A stretch of DNA of 64,000 bases from Hydrangea macrophylla (GCA_033977485.1 CM066991.1:133567999-133631998); one strand, 5' to 3'. Numbered from the stretch's first letter, positions 46,701 to 55,221 are shown. Program-made: numbers and translations. Notes: a model not told the origin generated them from the sequence alone.

Positions 46701-46745
46701 GAAGTAGGTAAGCAGCGGCGAGTGAACCATCTTCGTCTCCGCCAT
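34121..46745 (-). CDS. DWF5: 7-dehydrocholesterol reductase (sterol delta-7 reductase), 13 exons, 434 residues
   Basis: Reduces the C7-C8 double bond of sterol precursors with NADPH in the endoplasmic reticulum, a step toward campesterol, sitosterol and brassinosteroids. Exons (minus strand): 46745-46654, 43841-43619, 43117-43062, 42238-42136, 42058-41993, 38609-38496, 37575-37449, 36826-36726, 35677-35552, 35414-35350, 35123-35042, 34947-34865, 34187-34121; they total 1305 bases including the stop. All introns are GT/AG and the frame never breaks. The product is close to Arabidopsis DWF5 (432 residues) along its whole length. It is a multi-pass membrane protein of the ERG4/ERG24 family; the family C-terminal signature is seen as LLFDRAKRDDDRCKSKYG (about residues 397-414), and GLSRHFHYVPEI lies near 360-371. 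It starts MAETKMVHSP. Introns 1 and 5 are enlarged by transposons. Confidence 0.97.
34438..34744. mobile_element. probable hAT-like MITE in DWF5 intron 12
   Basis: GGATCTATTTGGCTCATGGAT on the left faces ATCCACAGACCAAAGAGAGC on the right. Subterminal GAAAAGAAAAG and CTTTTCTTTTC blocks are also inverted. It is related to 37909-38212 in intron 6 (both share TGTGAGTCACTTCC and TAAACACAGAGGAAA or its near variant). The TSD was not resolved. Confidence 0.55.
34865..34947 (-). CDS. DWF5: DWF5 exon 12
   Basis: Residues 386-412 plus two bases: FLPYFYVAFLTILLFDRAKR then DDDRCKS. Acceptor TTGCAG, donor GTAAGC. Confidence 0.94.
35042..35123 (-). CDS. DWF5: DWF5 exon 11
   Basis: Residues 358-385: WWGLSRHFHYVPEILAAFFW then TVPALFNH. 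Acceptor GTGCAG, donor GTAAGC. Arabidopsis has DN where this copy has NH at the exon end. Confidence 0.94.
35350..35414 (-). CDS. DWF5: DWF5 exon 10
   Basis: Residues 337-357 plus two bases: IVASYTTTSGETKTSILLTS then G and the start of W. Acceptor TACAG, donor GTTAGT. Confidence 0.93.
35552..35677 (-). CDS. DWF5: DWF5 exon 9
   Basis: Residues 295-336: LALYILVAGILCIYINYDCD then RQRQEFRRTNGKCLVWGKAPSK in part. The acceptor is TGCCAG at 35678-35680; a tempting internal TTGCAG at about 35657 is not used because the frame and homology need the upstream codons. Confidence 0.94.
35951..36290. mobile_element. probable hAT-like MITE in DWF5 intron 8
   Basis: ATGCTATGTTTGGTTAGAGG faces CATACCAAACACAGTGTG. 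The subterminal parts are purine-rich on the left and pyrimidine-rich on the right, so the element can fold. Non-coding. Confidence 0.55.
36726..36826 (-). CDS. DWF5: DWF5 exon 8
   Basis: Residues 261-294: GFYICWGCLVWVPSVYTSPG-type sequence followed by MYLVNHPVNLGTQ. Acceptor GGCAG, donor GTATGT. Confidence 0.94.
37449..37575 (-). CDS. DWF5: DWF5 exon 7
   Basis: Residues 219-260 plus one base: YEENGRVADSMLV, then KFFWWEAGYWNTMDIAHDR. Acceptor ACCAG, donor GTTTAT. Confidence 0.94.
37905..38212. mobile_element. probable hAT-like MITE in DWF5 intron 6
   Basis: CGCACTGCTTGGTTCGTGAA faces CGCAAGGCAAACAAAACC. It shares internal blocks with the MITE at 34438-34744. Confidence 0.5.
38496..38609 (-). 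CDS. DWF5: DWF5 exon 6
   Basis: Residues 181-218, from GMELYPRIGKNFDIKVFTN to TYCIKQ. Acceptor TTGCAG, donor GTCGAT, a weak donor after the G. The frame and homology fix this junction. Confidence 0.94.
39054..39572. repeat. tandem duplication, two units of about 260 bp
   Basis: Units 39054-39310 and 39311-39572 both run from TGGTCCAACACGCTCCTGAC to CTCATTAGTTAT. Each ends with the first 51 bases of the TRIM LTR, so the left unit carries a detached LTR scrap at 39260-39310. Confidence 0.88.
39522..40676 (+). mobile_element. TRIM-like miniature LTR retroelement
   Basis: Two LTRs (39522-39786, 265 bp; 40411-40676, 266 bp) flank a 624-bp interior without coding capacity. A PBS TGGTATCAGAGCC starts right after the left LTR at 39787, and a purine tract GAGAGGGAG precedes the right LTR. 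The TSD GTTGT is exact at 39517-39521 and 40677-40681. LTRs begin TGTTGGAAG but end in CT rather than the usual CA in both copies. The interior holds about three tandem units of TTGGTGATTTATTGTGGTTGA-type sequence. Confidence 0.9.
41993..42058 (-). CDS. DWF5: DWF5 exon 5
   Basis: Residues 159-180: GHVAPSSSDSGSSGNVIIDF then YW. Acceptor TTACAG, donor GTGAGC. Confidence 0.95.
42136..42238 (-). CDS. DWF5: DWF5 exon 4
   Basis: Residues 124-158, starting WFGIFNPTIVYDHLGEIFS and ending in a membrane segment and YIK. Acceptor CTTCAG, donor GTGAGG. Confidence 0.93.
43062..43117 (-). CDS. DWF5: DWF5 exon 3
   Basis: Residues 106-123 plus two bases: ANGLQAYAVTLITYVSLW. Acceptor TTGCAG, donor GTAAGG. 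Confidence 0.93.
43453..43474. repeat. perfect 22-bp palindrome in DWF5 intron 1
   Basis: The arm TATATGGCCAA is followed directly by its reverse complement. No element boundary was recognised around it; it lies in AT-rich intron sequence. Confidence 0.85.
43619..43841 (-). CDS. DWF5: DWF5 exon 2
   Basis: Residues 31-105. Starts WYTMVHADG after acceptor ATGCAG and ends with PVYK before donor GTACTG. Contains LLPGKRVEGPISPSGNRP, strongly conserved in plant DWF5. Confidence 0.95.
44228..46174 (+). mobile_element. hAT DNA transposon in DWF5 intron 1, non-autonomous
   Basis: Flanked by an exact 8-bp TSD ACTCCATG (44220-44227 and 46175-46182). Perfect 11-bp terminal inverted repeats CAAGGGCGTAT sit at both ends. 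The interior carries the remains of a ZMYM1-like hAT transposase (45101-46060, plus strand). Length is 1947 bp, short for an autonomous member, and the transposase N-terminal half is missing. It lies antisense to DWF5, entirely inside the intron, about 390 bases upstream of exon 2. Confidence 0.95.
45101..46060 (+). pseudogene. decayed hAT transposase (ZMYM1/TTF-type), C-terminal part
   Basis: Pieces in different frames match the C-terminal half of plant zinc-finger MYM1-like hAT transposases. In order: LMDKIMGINDILCQVLQ; LKLVSTTRALLENLRRNDWD; RHDIDIPDM; HHYGINVFNCAIDFQLTELN; KKFYPQDFTG; and the hAT dimerisation region CAFSAMKHVKTALHNRMDDE. Breaks seen: in-frame stops at 45325 (TGA) and 45487 (TAA), and frameshifts near 45670, 45893 and 46010. 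The TTF zinc finger and the N-terminal catalytic part are missing. It cannot make a working transposase. Confidence 0.9.
46654..46745 (-). CDS. DWF5: DWF5 exon 1
   Basis: Residues 1-30 plus two bases of codon 31. Begins at the only suitable ATG in context ACCATGGCGG; encodes the first hydrophobic segment (TYFSMLSLLTLCPPFVIL). Donor GTAAGT. Confidence 0.95.
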
Positions 46746-46820
46746 GGTTTTTGGATCTGCGTTTCTTTGAGCTCCGACTTGACTCGTGAGAAGACTTGGA
46801 ACCCCCCGTGAAACACGAAA

Positions 46821-46830
46821 GTTTATATGG
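46821..46830 (-). promoter_or_regulatory. TATA box of DWF5
   Basis: Minus strand CCATATAAAC lies about 80 bases upstream of the ATG, which allows a leader of roughly 45-55 bases. The leader carries no upstream ATG. Confidence 0.6.
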
Positions 46831-46971
46831 AGAGTGATTTGTACCGTTTTTGCCCTTTCCGAGGAACTATTATTACGGGTGTGCCACTGACTGGGGGGAT
46901 GATGTCTCTGGCTCAGAAATCAGAATCATGTGACACATAAAGATTCCGCGTTCCACTCTCCTTTTTTTAAT

Positions 46972-47987
46972 GGGTTAATTACAGAAAAAACCCCGGTGGT
47001 CAGGACTTTTATTAGTTACCCTGACACTTGTACTTTAAATTGTATCATTAATATTCCTGTAATTTGGATTAAAGTGAAATACTGTAGTCATTTTTTCCGT
47101 GTTAAAGTTAACGGAAAATTGGTAAAAGTTTAAAATTACCCCTATTGCATACTAATGAGAACACTCTTACATGCTTAAATGTTTATTTAGACATATGTGG
47201 TATATTATTATCCTATTTTGTACTCCATTATATTTGTTGCTAGAGACCATTCTGTGGTCACTTTGGGGTGCCTTCGTAAGAGCGGATTTATTGAATTTTT
47301 ATTTTTTATTTTTGGTTTACCTTTAGACACATACACACAGCACACACAGTCTTGGTGATACTCCGTATGTGTGTGTGTTTTTTTTTTTTTTTTTTTTTTT
47401 TAAAATTTACCCTTAGACATGCACACGCACAATCTTGGTGATGTATAACCATTTTTTTTAGGGTAATACTTGGGACACACCCAAAGACACAACTTTTGGG
47501 ACACAACCCAAGAGATGTGTTTATCTCTCTTCTATGTCACTGTGGGATCCTATGACATCACAGGAGAGATATAGACACATCTTTTGGGTTGTGTCCCAAA
47601 AATTGTGTCTCAATCTTTACTCTCTTTTTTATCTACTCTTGGCCACACACAGTGAAATCCAATATAGTGATGTACTAAGATCTAAATAAAATAAAAAATT
47701 TATCACCAAAATGAATTTCACACACACACACACAAACAGAAAAAATATATATATATAATAATGTACCACATATGCCTAAATAAATATTTAAGCATATAAG
47801 GGTATTCTCGTTAGCATACAATATAGGCAATTTTGTATTTTTGCCCATTTTCCGTTAACTTTAACCGAAAAAAAATTTATTGTTTTACTTTAGTCCAAAC
47901 CACTATGGGTATTAGTGATAAAATTTAAAGTACATGGGGGTAACTGATAAAATGCCTAACCACAGGGGGTGTTTCTATAATTAACCC
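46972..47987. mobile_element. long-TIR element (Mutator-like), about 1 kb
   Basis: Begins GGGTTAATTACAG and ends with the inverse (ATAATTAACCC). The inverted arms match for about 250 bp with indels, including TTAAAGTTAACGGAAAAT. Flanks TTTTTTAAT and TTTTTAAAT agree at 8 of 9 positions, consistent with a 9-bp TSD. The middle holds T-runs, CACACACA repeats and a nested MITE. No transposase frame. It lies about 140 bases upstream of the DWF5 TATA box. Confidence 0.75.
47461..47623. mobile_element. palindromic MITE, copy 1, nested in the long-TIR element
   Basis: GGTAATACTTGGGACACACC at the left and TCTCAATCTTTACTC at the right; the middle is nearly self-complementary around TGACATCACAG. Same family as 51176-51350, with a small deletion in the right arm. 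Confidence 0.75.
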
Positions 47988-48248
47988 TTTTTAAATTATT
48001 CTTTATGTTTTTTATGATTTCTTTAAGGGTAAATGTTATTCGCACTCCATTGATTACTAAATGCAATCCATGCACTACATTGAGTGCACGGTACTACATG
48101 TTGTCAAAGTGGTAAAATAGAGTACATTAGTTCTTTTTTTTTTAGTACTAATAGTAATTCCTTTTTTTATGGATATAACTCATTATAAAATGGAAAATTA
48201 CACTTACACCCTCGTTACTTAAAAGTTATTTTCCATCGCAACCCTTTT
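47988..48248. other. no gene seen
   Basis: Non-coding; includes a TACTAAATGCAATCCATGCA block that resembles phrases near 3460-3510. Confidence 0.4.
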
Positions 48249-48917
48249 TATCACGCCCCGACGTAGCATAAATATGGAAAGCGTTTAATTTCCTTTATGG
48301 ACCCGTAGGTCACGACAGTTTGAAGGATCGATTCAGTCCGAAACATCGAACAACATAAAACCATAAATCATAGTAGAGCAATCAAGACTTATAAAATTTT
48401 TCTAACTTAATAAATATTACAGCACGGATAAAGGCACAGACCGCCTTGAAACAAGACAATAACTTAATGTCTATTACAGTCATCCTTATTTCAAAATCAG
48501 TTCAACTTAAAGCATATGAAAGTAAATTCTATTCCCAGCAGTTGTTTCTCAATTTGCATAGTCGTAATGCTCAGCCTGATTATAACCTGAAAAGCCTGAA
48601 CACGAATGTCCATGACGCATCAACGTCGTCAGCTACAAGAAGCTGGTGAGTATTAAAAACATAACTTTGAATGTAAAACATATTCATTTACTATTTTCCA
48701 ATTCTCATTTAAATCCACAAGTTTATATTTAAGATAAAGAGTTCGTTTTAGAAAAACAACCACAATGCTATTTGAGAGATAAATTCACATATATGTGACC
48801 GTGTATGAGAACAATGCACCATCTTATCTTACCGACTCTTTTCTCTCGACAAAACGCAACAACCCACCACCACACACCGGTATCTTTGAAACGCTAAGAT
48901 AGCCACACTTTAGCATA

Positions 48918-49245
48918 GGGGTGCCAGGGAATGTCCAGTTTGCCTCACACTTTCGTCCGGGGTACCAGGGAGTGTCCATTGCCTCACACTTTGACTACCT
49001 AATCCGCCATGCAAATACCGGAGGAACCCTCACACAATATCCAGACTCAGGTATCAGGGAGTGTCCGTAGGCCACACTTTAGCACTTCCATGGGTGCCAG
49101 GGAATGTCCAAGTTTGGCTTTACACACTTTGACGCTACCATGGTCGTCAGGGAGTGTCCAGTTTTGCCACCGTCGCATTTCAAAGACACCCTCGCCATAA
49201 TCTCAATCACAACACACTTTGGTACTCACTTACCAGGGAGTGTCC
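48918..49245. repeat. degenerate tandem repeats with CCAGGGAGTGTCC
   Basis: Six copies of (A/G)CCAGGGA(A/G)TGTCC, TCAGGGAGTGTCC or similar, most followed by GCC(T/A)CACACTTT. Spacing is irregular (about 35-90 bases). They lie in the solo-LTR-like element. Confidence 0.8.
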
Positions 49246-49568
49246 ACAACACAATCTCAACCGCACTCACTATGCCACACTGACCATTACTCTTTTCCAC
49301 ACTGACCAACATTCACACTCACCATGCATGTACAACTGACACCACATGTATGTCATGAAACTTTAAAACATGAGGCAATTAACTGAATTATATAATCGAC
49401 GTGCGTACGGGGATTGATAAATCACAATTCATTGTTTTTAATCGTTCAAACATATCAAATTAAGACTCTGATTTAATAAATTTCCCAAATGGTACTCAAA
49501 CAGTATATAAAGTTTACCCCAAACAGTCCCTTATCACAAAACAAGCAGAAACTAGAAACTGCCAGAAG

Positions 49569-49803
49569 TCGCGCGCGCGAGCCGCTCGCGCGATGTGCCC
49601 AATTTTCATTTTATTATAAAAACCTTTCTTTCTGCCTGAAATCAGCCACCTCGCGCGCGCGGGCCGCTCCCGCGGAAGGTCTCTCGCGCGACCTGCTTAT
49701 TTTTCATTTTCTTTATAAACTTTTCTGTCTGCCTGGGAACGCAAACCTCGCGCGCGCGGGTCGCTCGCGAAGGGCCGCTCGCGCGATCGCGCGCGCGAGT
49801 TTC
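49569..49803. repeat. three clusters of GC-alternating palindromes
   Basis: Clusters start near 49569, 49650 and 49747. Each has TCGCGCGCGCG or CTCGCGCGCGCGGG, then CCGCTCGCGCGA or a variant. Runs of alternating C and G reach 10-12 bases. The surrounding DNA is AT-rich, so this is a sharp GC island in a repeat. Confidence 0.9.
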
Positions 49804-51175
49804 AGTAGAGACTTCATCTTCCTCGCTGGTTTTCCCCTGTTTCAGATTTCAGTGGTCTTTTTGACCCATTTTGCAAACCCGAAGCATATATGACATATAG
49901 TATATGGATCTCTTCGATTTTTCACAAGGATTATGAATTCATGATCAATTTTTCATGAATTCAACTATAACTCTAGAATTAAATGAAAAACTAAAAGTTA
50001 ACAAAACTTGGTTTCTTATATACTTTTTCATATGAACAAATTAAGCTTCAATACCTTAGGCATAGTCTATATATACCATAATCTTTCATTGTTATCTATA
50101 AAAATAGATTTTGGTTAAGTTTAGAAAATCATGATTTCAAGCTTTGGAATTTCAAACGAAAATCAACAATGGTGATCACAAATTTATACACTCAAACAGT
50201 AACTAATCATGAATTACATTTAGGAGTGAGTTTAAAATACTCACTGGGATAAGTGTAGGAGAATTTGTTAAGAAAGGAAACCAAGTGAAGAAGTTCAAAC
50301 CCAAGCTTTGGCTATGGGGATAAGAGTTCATCTTTCTAAAAATTTCAGTGGTTAAACTCTCAAGCTCACTCTTTAAACTCTCTGTGTTAGGAGTGTGCAG
50401 AATGTCTTTGTGTAAAAATGTATAAGGTCTATATAGGCATCATAAACTTGGCCTCCAAGTCCCTTAGTTTAGACTCTACAAATTAGTTTGTATTTACCAA
50501 ATATCAAAGGCAAAATATACAACGTATATACACAGGCTGTATTATCCCAATTGTTATCCAAGAGCCAAGTAGGCTCATAGGGGGCAATTAAGGTAGAGGT
50601 GTTTGGGTAACACCACTTATGGCACTAACAATGTACATCCACAATTGCATTTCCAAACAAAGCCTCAACAAATGATTAGTTTGCCATAATTGGAAAGTAA
50701 TGTACAGTCACTTCCACTTTACGTCATTTCAAAAAAAAAACTGTAGAAGCAAATGTGGCGTGGACAGTTTTAAACGTAAACTGGTATTTTCGTGACGCGG
50801 TGCCCGTCACAAAAATACAGAAAATTCATTTTAATGTAAGAAATGATTTTCCGGTTTTATAAAAATACTGATTGAGTCCAAAGTAAATATTTTCACCGTT
50901 TTGAAATACAGTTTTGGAATCCAACACAAGCATAACCAAATTTACAGAAATTGCAGTTTGACCCCAATAATAATTTAAGACATAAATAAAACTAATAACC
51001 AGGTTAACACATGAGATTTGAAATTAAAAAAAAAAAGCAGGCAATATAAATTGATTCCAAATATGACGATGCAAATACAATTTAAATATGGATATGCTAA
51101 AATTAAAATTAAATGAAATGCAGGTTGTTATACTTTTTGTTTCTATTTGTGCCCTAATTCCCCTTATACTTTTAT

Positions 51176-51350
51176 GAGTAATACTTGAGACACACCCAAA
51201 GACATAACTTTTGAGATACAACCCAAGAGATGTGTCTATCTCTCTCCTGCGTCACTGTGGGGTCCAGTGACATCACATGAGCGATATAAACACATCTCTT
51301 GGGTTGTGTCATAAAAGTTGTGGCTTTGGGTGTGTCCCAATCTTTACTCT
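51176..51350. mobile_element. palindromic MITE, copy 2
   Basis: Left GAGTAATACTTGAGACACACC, right GGTGTGTCCCAATCTTTACTCT. Flanks ACTTTTAT (51168-51175) and ACTTTTAA (51351-51358) agree at 7 of 8 bases, suggesting an 8-bp TSD. Same family as 47461-47623. Confidence 0.8.
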
Positions 51351-51663
51351 ACTTTTAATTCAAGTGTTACCGTAATAAATTTGTTACAATTAAACAGAAC
51401 TTTGTATGAGTAATGTTTGGGCCACAAACGGTTCATAAAAACCCTCTCTCTCCTGAGTGGCATCGTGGAGTCCGATAATTTCAGTGGATCTTAGAATGCC
51501 ACCTATAAGAGAAATAGAGTATTTGTGTAAAGTGTTTATCCTTCTATCATTGTTGTCTTTTGTATATAGAGTGCATTTGAAAAATGAGTTAACCATAGTG
51601 AGTATATATGGAAGTAACCATGAAAACTTGTACTATGTTAGATTTAACATATCAACAATGCTA
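51351..51663. other. no gene seen
   Basis: Non-coding; may contain one decayed MITE arm near 51405-51470. Confidence 0.35.
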
Positions 51664-51836
51664 GGGGCACTAACAAATTCCACTAACACTCACTCCACAA
51701 TCTATCTCTCCTAGTGGCACTGTCTCACTCCATACTCTATCTCTCCTAACGGCACTGTAGGAGAGTGTGGAGTGAGACAATGCCACTAGGAGAGATAGAG
51801 TGTGGAGTGAGTGTTAGTAGAATTTGTTAGTGCCCC
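51664..51836. mobile_element. near-perfect hairpin MITE, 173 bp
   Basis: GGGGCACTAACAAATTCCAC at the left is answered by TAGTAGAATTTGTTAGTGCC and CC at the right; the inverted match continues through TCACTCCACA and TCTCTCCTAGTGGCA to the centre. The TSD was not identified. Confidence 0.8.
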
Positions 51837-51926
51837 ACATATTACTCTTAACATATTTACCAATAGTAACGACATCTTTAAAATTTTAGGGTGTCACCGC
51901 GAAATTGGCATTTAAATCATGTGATT

Positions 51927-51970
51927 GAATTGCATATTCCTAACCACATCTCTTATGTCCGAGTGGTAAG
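51927..51970 (+). mobile_element. 5' part of a tRNA-derived SINE with its upstream TSD
   Basis: The SINE head starts about 51946 after a target duplication at 51927-51945 (GAATTGCATATTCCTAACC). An RNA polymerase III A-box-like TGTCCGAGTGG is at 51956-51966. The element is then cut by the Copia at 51971 and resumes at 56578-56583. Confidence 0.75.
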
Positions 51971-53290
51971 TGTTGGCCCAAAAGTGGAAACCTTAGAGAG
52001 GGGGGTGAATAAGGTTTAAGAGGAAATTTAACCTTTTGAAAACTTAATACAAATTAAACACAATCACAAGCAATTATGTAAAGAGAGAAGGGAAGAGAAA
52101 CTTGCAAACCGATTTTTCAAGTGGTTCGGCAATCGCACCCCGCGGCCTACGTCCACCCCTCAAGAACACCTCTTGAGGATTCCTTTAATCCGATCTACTT
52201 CACGGGTGTAGACCAAACCGTTCCCGGAGCACTTACGGGTGTGCACCAAACCTTTACAAGAGTCTTCAATCTCTCCCAAAGAAGAACACCTCTTCTTTGC
52301 ACACAAGGGTTACTAACCCTCACTCTTTACAAATATAATTGAATACAAATTGATAACTCTCTCTCTAGAGTGGATAATACAATTAAAGCTCACTACAATT
52401 TTGCTCTCTAAAGAAATACAATGAAAGATTTGAGCAAATTGATAAACTCACACAACTAGGGCTCAATTGTGAATGATTTAGAATCAACAAGTTGTGTGAT
52501 TGAAATAGATATTTTCCAATTGATTGATCAACATGAAATGGTGCGGGGAAACATGTATTTATAGGCCAAGAAAGATTATAGCCGTTGGTGGCAAGTTTGG
52601 TAATTAAAAGCCCCTTTAAAAACTAGCCGTTATGCCTTTTCAAGTCGCTTCAGTCGACTGGACCTTGAAGCAGTCGACTGTGATGTGTTTACAGAGGGTT
52701 CTGTTTGCATTCTGCTTACTTCAGTCGACTGCATCGGGCCTTCAGTCGACTGCCCCTCCCTATTTGACAGCTTGACACATCTCCACTAAAATGGCCATAA
52801 CTCCCTCTACAAAACTCGGATTTTTGATCTGTTTGATGTTTTGGAAACTAGATTCAAATACCTTTCCAACCATATAAGATTCAACATTTAATTATTTTTC
52901 AATTGGTTGGGGCATTGCTTTAAAGATGACCCATTTAAAATTTATTTCCAAAACTTTAACTTTTAGAATTTGTTTGAGCCCCTATGAGTGTGAGATCAAG
53001 ATGCCTTACAATGATGGTCCTAGACTTCAACCAAGGATGAAATATCTTCAAGTCTTCAAGCTTGATTCTTGTTGAGCTCCTTGTAATCTTGATCTACATC
53101 AATTAAATCTCATGCACACAAAGATGTTAAAAACATTGATACAAAATTAATACATGAGATTATTATATGAGCATAAAAATGACTATGATAATAGCAAAGA
53201 ATGAATCAATATGAATCACATAATTATCATAGCATATTTGACATCATCAAAACATAATTAAATATGCCTTAATATACCTTAAGGCTAACA
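51971..53290 (-). repeat. 3' LTR of the gag-only Copia
   Basis: 1320 bp. A TATA-like CCTATAAATAC on the minus strand lies at about 52556-52566, and four CAGTCGACTG palindromes lie upstream of it in the U3 (52651, 52671, 52722, 52743). Confidence 0.93.
52651..52752. repeat. four CAGTCGACTG palindromes in two pairs
   Basis: Starts at 52651, 52671, 52722 and 52743: within-pair spacing is 20 and 21 bases, and pairs are 71 bases apart. Confidence 0.95.
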
Positions 53291-53305
53291 ATCTCCCCCT
53301 TTTTG
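53291..53305 (-). promoter_or_regulatory. polypurine tract of the gag-only Copia
   Basis: Minus strand AAAAAGGGGGAGAT directly before the LTR start TGTTAGCC. Confidence 0.85.
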
Positions 53306-54203
53306 ATGATGGCAAACAACCAATGAAGGATATGCCAATATAAGCACATTTGGTCATTTTCATATTATCATTCATAATGGATATCAAATGTTGAAGAACA
53401 TGAATGATAACTACCCAAATACTTCTCCCCAATACTTCTCATATTTCTCCCCCTTTGACATTATCAAAAAGATTTGGGGATAAAATACGAAGCTCCCCCT
53501 CACAATAGGCATACAAATCAAAAGGCCAAAATGATACCAAAAATAAACAAGTATAACCATATGTGAGAAAATGAATATATGAGAGTGCTCCCCCTAAGCA
53601 TGTGCAATGATAAAGGATACCAAAAGATATGAATAGAGAGCATATTCTCCCAAAAGATACCAATTAATAAAGTTGGAGAACTCAAAATATAAGATAAACA
53701 ACAATTCAGTCGGATCAGTCGACTCCTCAGTCGACGTCCCTAGGCAGAGAGTTTAAAACATCAATGCAGTCGACGCCACATTCGACTTAACAATGCAGAA
53801 TCAAAAAAATTCAAAGCTTCACACCTGAATCAGTCGACTGTGTCGGGGTACCAGTCGACTGCTTTGTTCAGCAGTTCATAAAAATGACAGTTTAGCAGCA
53901 AAAATTTGGATGATTCACAAAATATCATTTTGTCTAACCATTCTTAAAACTTTGTCTAATCAAACAAAAGCATATCATCATTTTTCAAATAAGCAATATC
54001 AAGTATGCAAATCTAAACAAAAATAAAGTGATTTGAAACAAATAAGTGTATGATATGAAATAAAAAAAAAAAATTTGAGTAGGATGATGAAAACAAATCA
54101 AAACAAAATTACCTACTAACCTACCAAATCAATACTTAACCTTTGTCCAAGCATTTCTTGGATGCTCCATTTGCCGAGGTGGTAGGAGAGGCCCTTTCCA
54201 ATG
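53306..54203. other. non-coding interior of the gag-only Copia
   Basis: Where pol would be, there is only AT-rich non-coding DNA. Further CAGTCGAC-type motifs occur at 53716, 53728, 53767, 53831 and 53852. Confidence 0.7.
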
Positions 54204-55013
54204 TCATGAGGCAAAGATTGACAATCTCTTCACCATTTGAGTCGTCGTCCGATGATTCGCTCTCGGAACTACTATTAGTGGCCTTGATTGTCTTCTTTTT
54301 GTGTTTTTCCTTCTTGGGTGACTTCTTTCTCGATTTTTCTTTCTTAGAAACTTTGCAAATTTTTGGGTGAGCTTTGTCATTTCCTCATCCTCATCACTCT
54401 CAACATCTTTCCTCTTTTTCTTTGAGCTTGAGGATTTTAAAGCCATGTCTCCCCTTTTGGCCTCTTTCACTTCCAATTTCTTGTCTTCACTTTCGAAGAC
54501 GGCCAATTCCATTTCATGAGTTATGAGAGAACCCATGAGTTGTTCCAAGGAGAGTGTTGAAAGCTCCTTTGCTTCACGAACCGCCGTGACCTTTGGTTGC
54601 CAATCCTTTGGTAAAGATCTAAGCACTTTCTCAATCATTTCTTCATTAGTATAAACTTTACCAAGGTTTTTCAAGTTATTAATAAGAATGGTAAAACGAG
54701 AAAACATATCTCCAATAGATTCATATGGCAACATTTTAAACATTTCATAAGTTTGAACAAGCAAGTTGATTTTAGACTTTTTAACTTGGCTTGTTCCCTC
54801 ATGAGCATTTTCAAGTTTATCCCAAATTTCTTTTGCGGATTCGCAAGATGAAATTCTATTGTATTCATTTGGGTCTAAACCACAATATAATAAATTCATT
54901 GCCATAGCATTTATTTTTATGAGTTTCTTATCGGCATCATTATATTCATCTACCGTCTTTGGAATAGATAAACCGTTTTCAATTTTTGTAGGTAGACGAG
55001 GCCTTTTGACCAC
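54204..55013 (-). CDS. Copia Gag (UBN2-type), C-terminus shifted, zinc knuckle missing
   Basis: The 269-residue frame starts MVKRPRLPTKIENGLSIPK and matches Copia Gag proteins with the UBN2 fold: AMNLLYCGLDPNEYNRISSC, EIWDKLENAHEGTSQVKKSK, FSRFTILINNLKNLGK, VLRSLPKDWQPKVTAV and LMGSLITHEMEL are typical. Gag packages the RNA in virus-like particles. The expected CCHC zinc knuckle is absent. From about 54330 downward the original frame continues in another frame (Lys-rich, then an acidic SSSESESSDDD stretch and NLCLM), so a frameshift has replaced the last 40 or so residues. No protease, integrase or reverse transcriptase follows. The product may be partly functional or dead. Confidence 0.88.
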   Translation of the reverse strand: MVKRPRLPTKIENGLSIPKTVDEYNDADKKLIKINAMAMNLLYCGLDPNEYNRISSCESAKEIWDKLENAHEGTSQVKKSKINLLVQTYEMFKMLPYESIGDMFSRFTILINNLKNLGKVYTNEEMIEKVLRSLPKDWQPKVTAVREAKELSTLSLEQLMGSLITHEMELAVFESEDKKLEVKEAKRGDMALKSSSSKKKRKDVESDEDEEMTKLTQKFAKFLRKKNRERSHPRRKNTKRRQSRPLIVVPRANHRTTTQMVKRLSIFAS

Positions 55014-55206
55014 GATTTACCATAAATCAAAATCTTGAGAGATCATATAGATTCTCATTCTATTTTTCCAATAGGCATAGTTTGAGCCATTAAAACATGG
55101 TGGTCTTAATGTCGATTGACCCTCACAATAATAAATACAAGAAGAGTCGGTTTCCATTTGATCTTATCTCTAGATTTTCAAAAATCTTTTGAAAAAGAAG
55201 AGTCGA

Positions 55207-55219
55207 GGCTCTGATACCA
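55207..55219 (-). promoter_or_regulatory. primer-binding site, initiator-tRNA-Met type
   Basis: Minus strand TGGTATCAGAGCC, two bases after the 5' LTR end; complementary to the 3' end of initiator tRNA-Met. Confidence 0.92.
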
Positions 55220-55221
55220 AT

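Larger units (their letters stand above)
48249..51132 (-). mobile_element. solo-LTR-like element, 2.9 kb, reverse orientation
   Basis: Read on the minus strand it starts TATAACAACC and ends GGGGCGTGATA. The plus-strand flanks carry an exact 5-bp TSD CTTTT at 48244-48248 and 51133-51137. The end sequence resembles those of 1-507 and 57163-59320. A TATA-like CTATATAG lies at about 50433-50440. No gag or pol frame is present. It is therefore likely a solo LTR of a Gypsy-type element with long LTRs, or a non-coding relative; this assignment is inferred from ends, TSD size and length. Confidence 0.75.
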
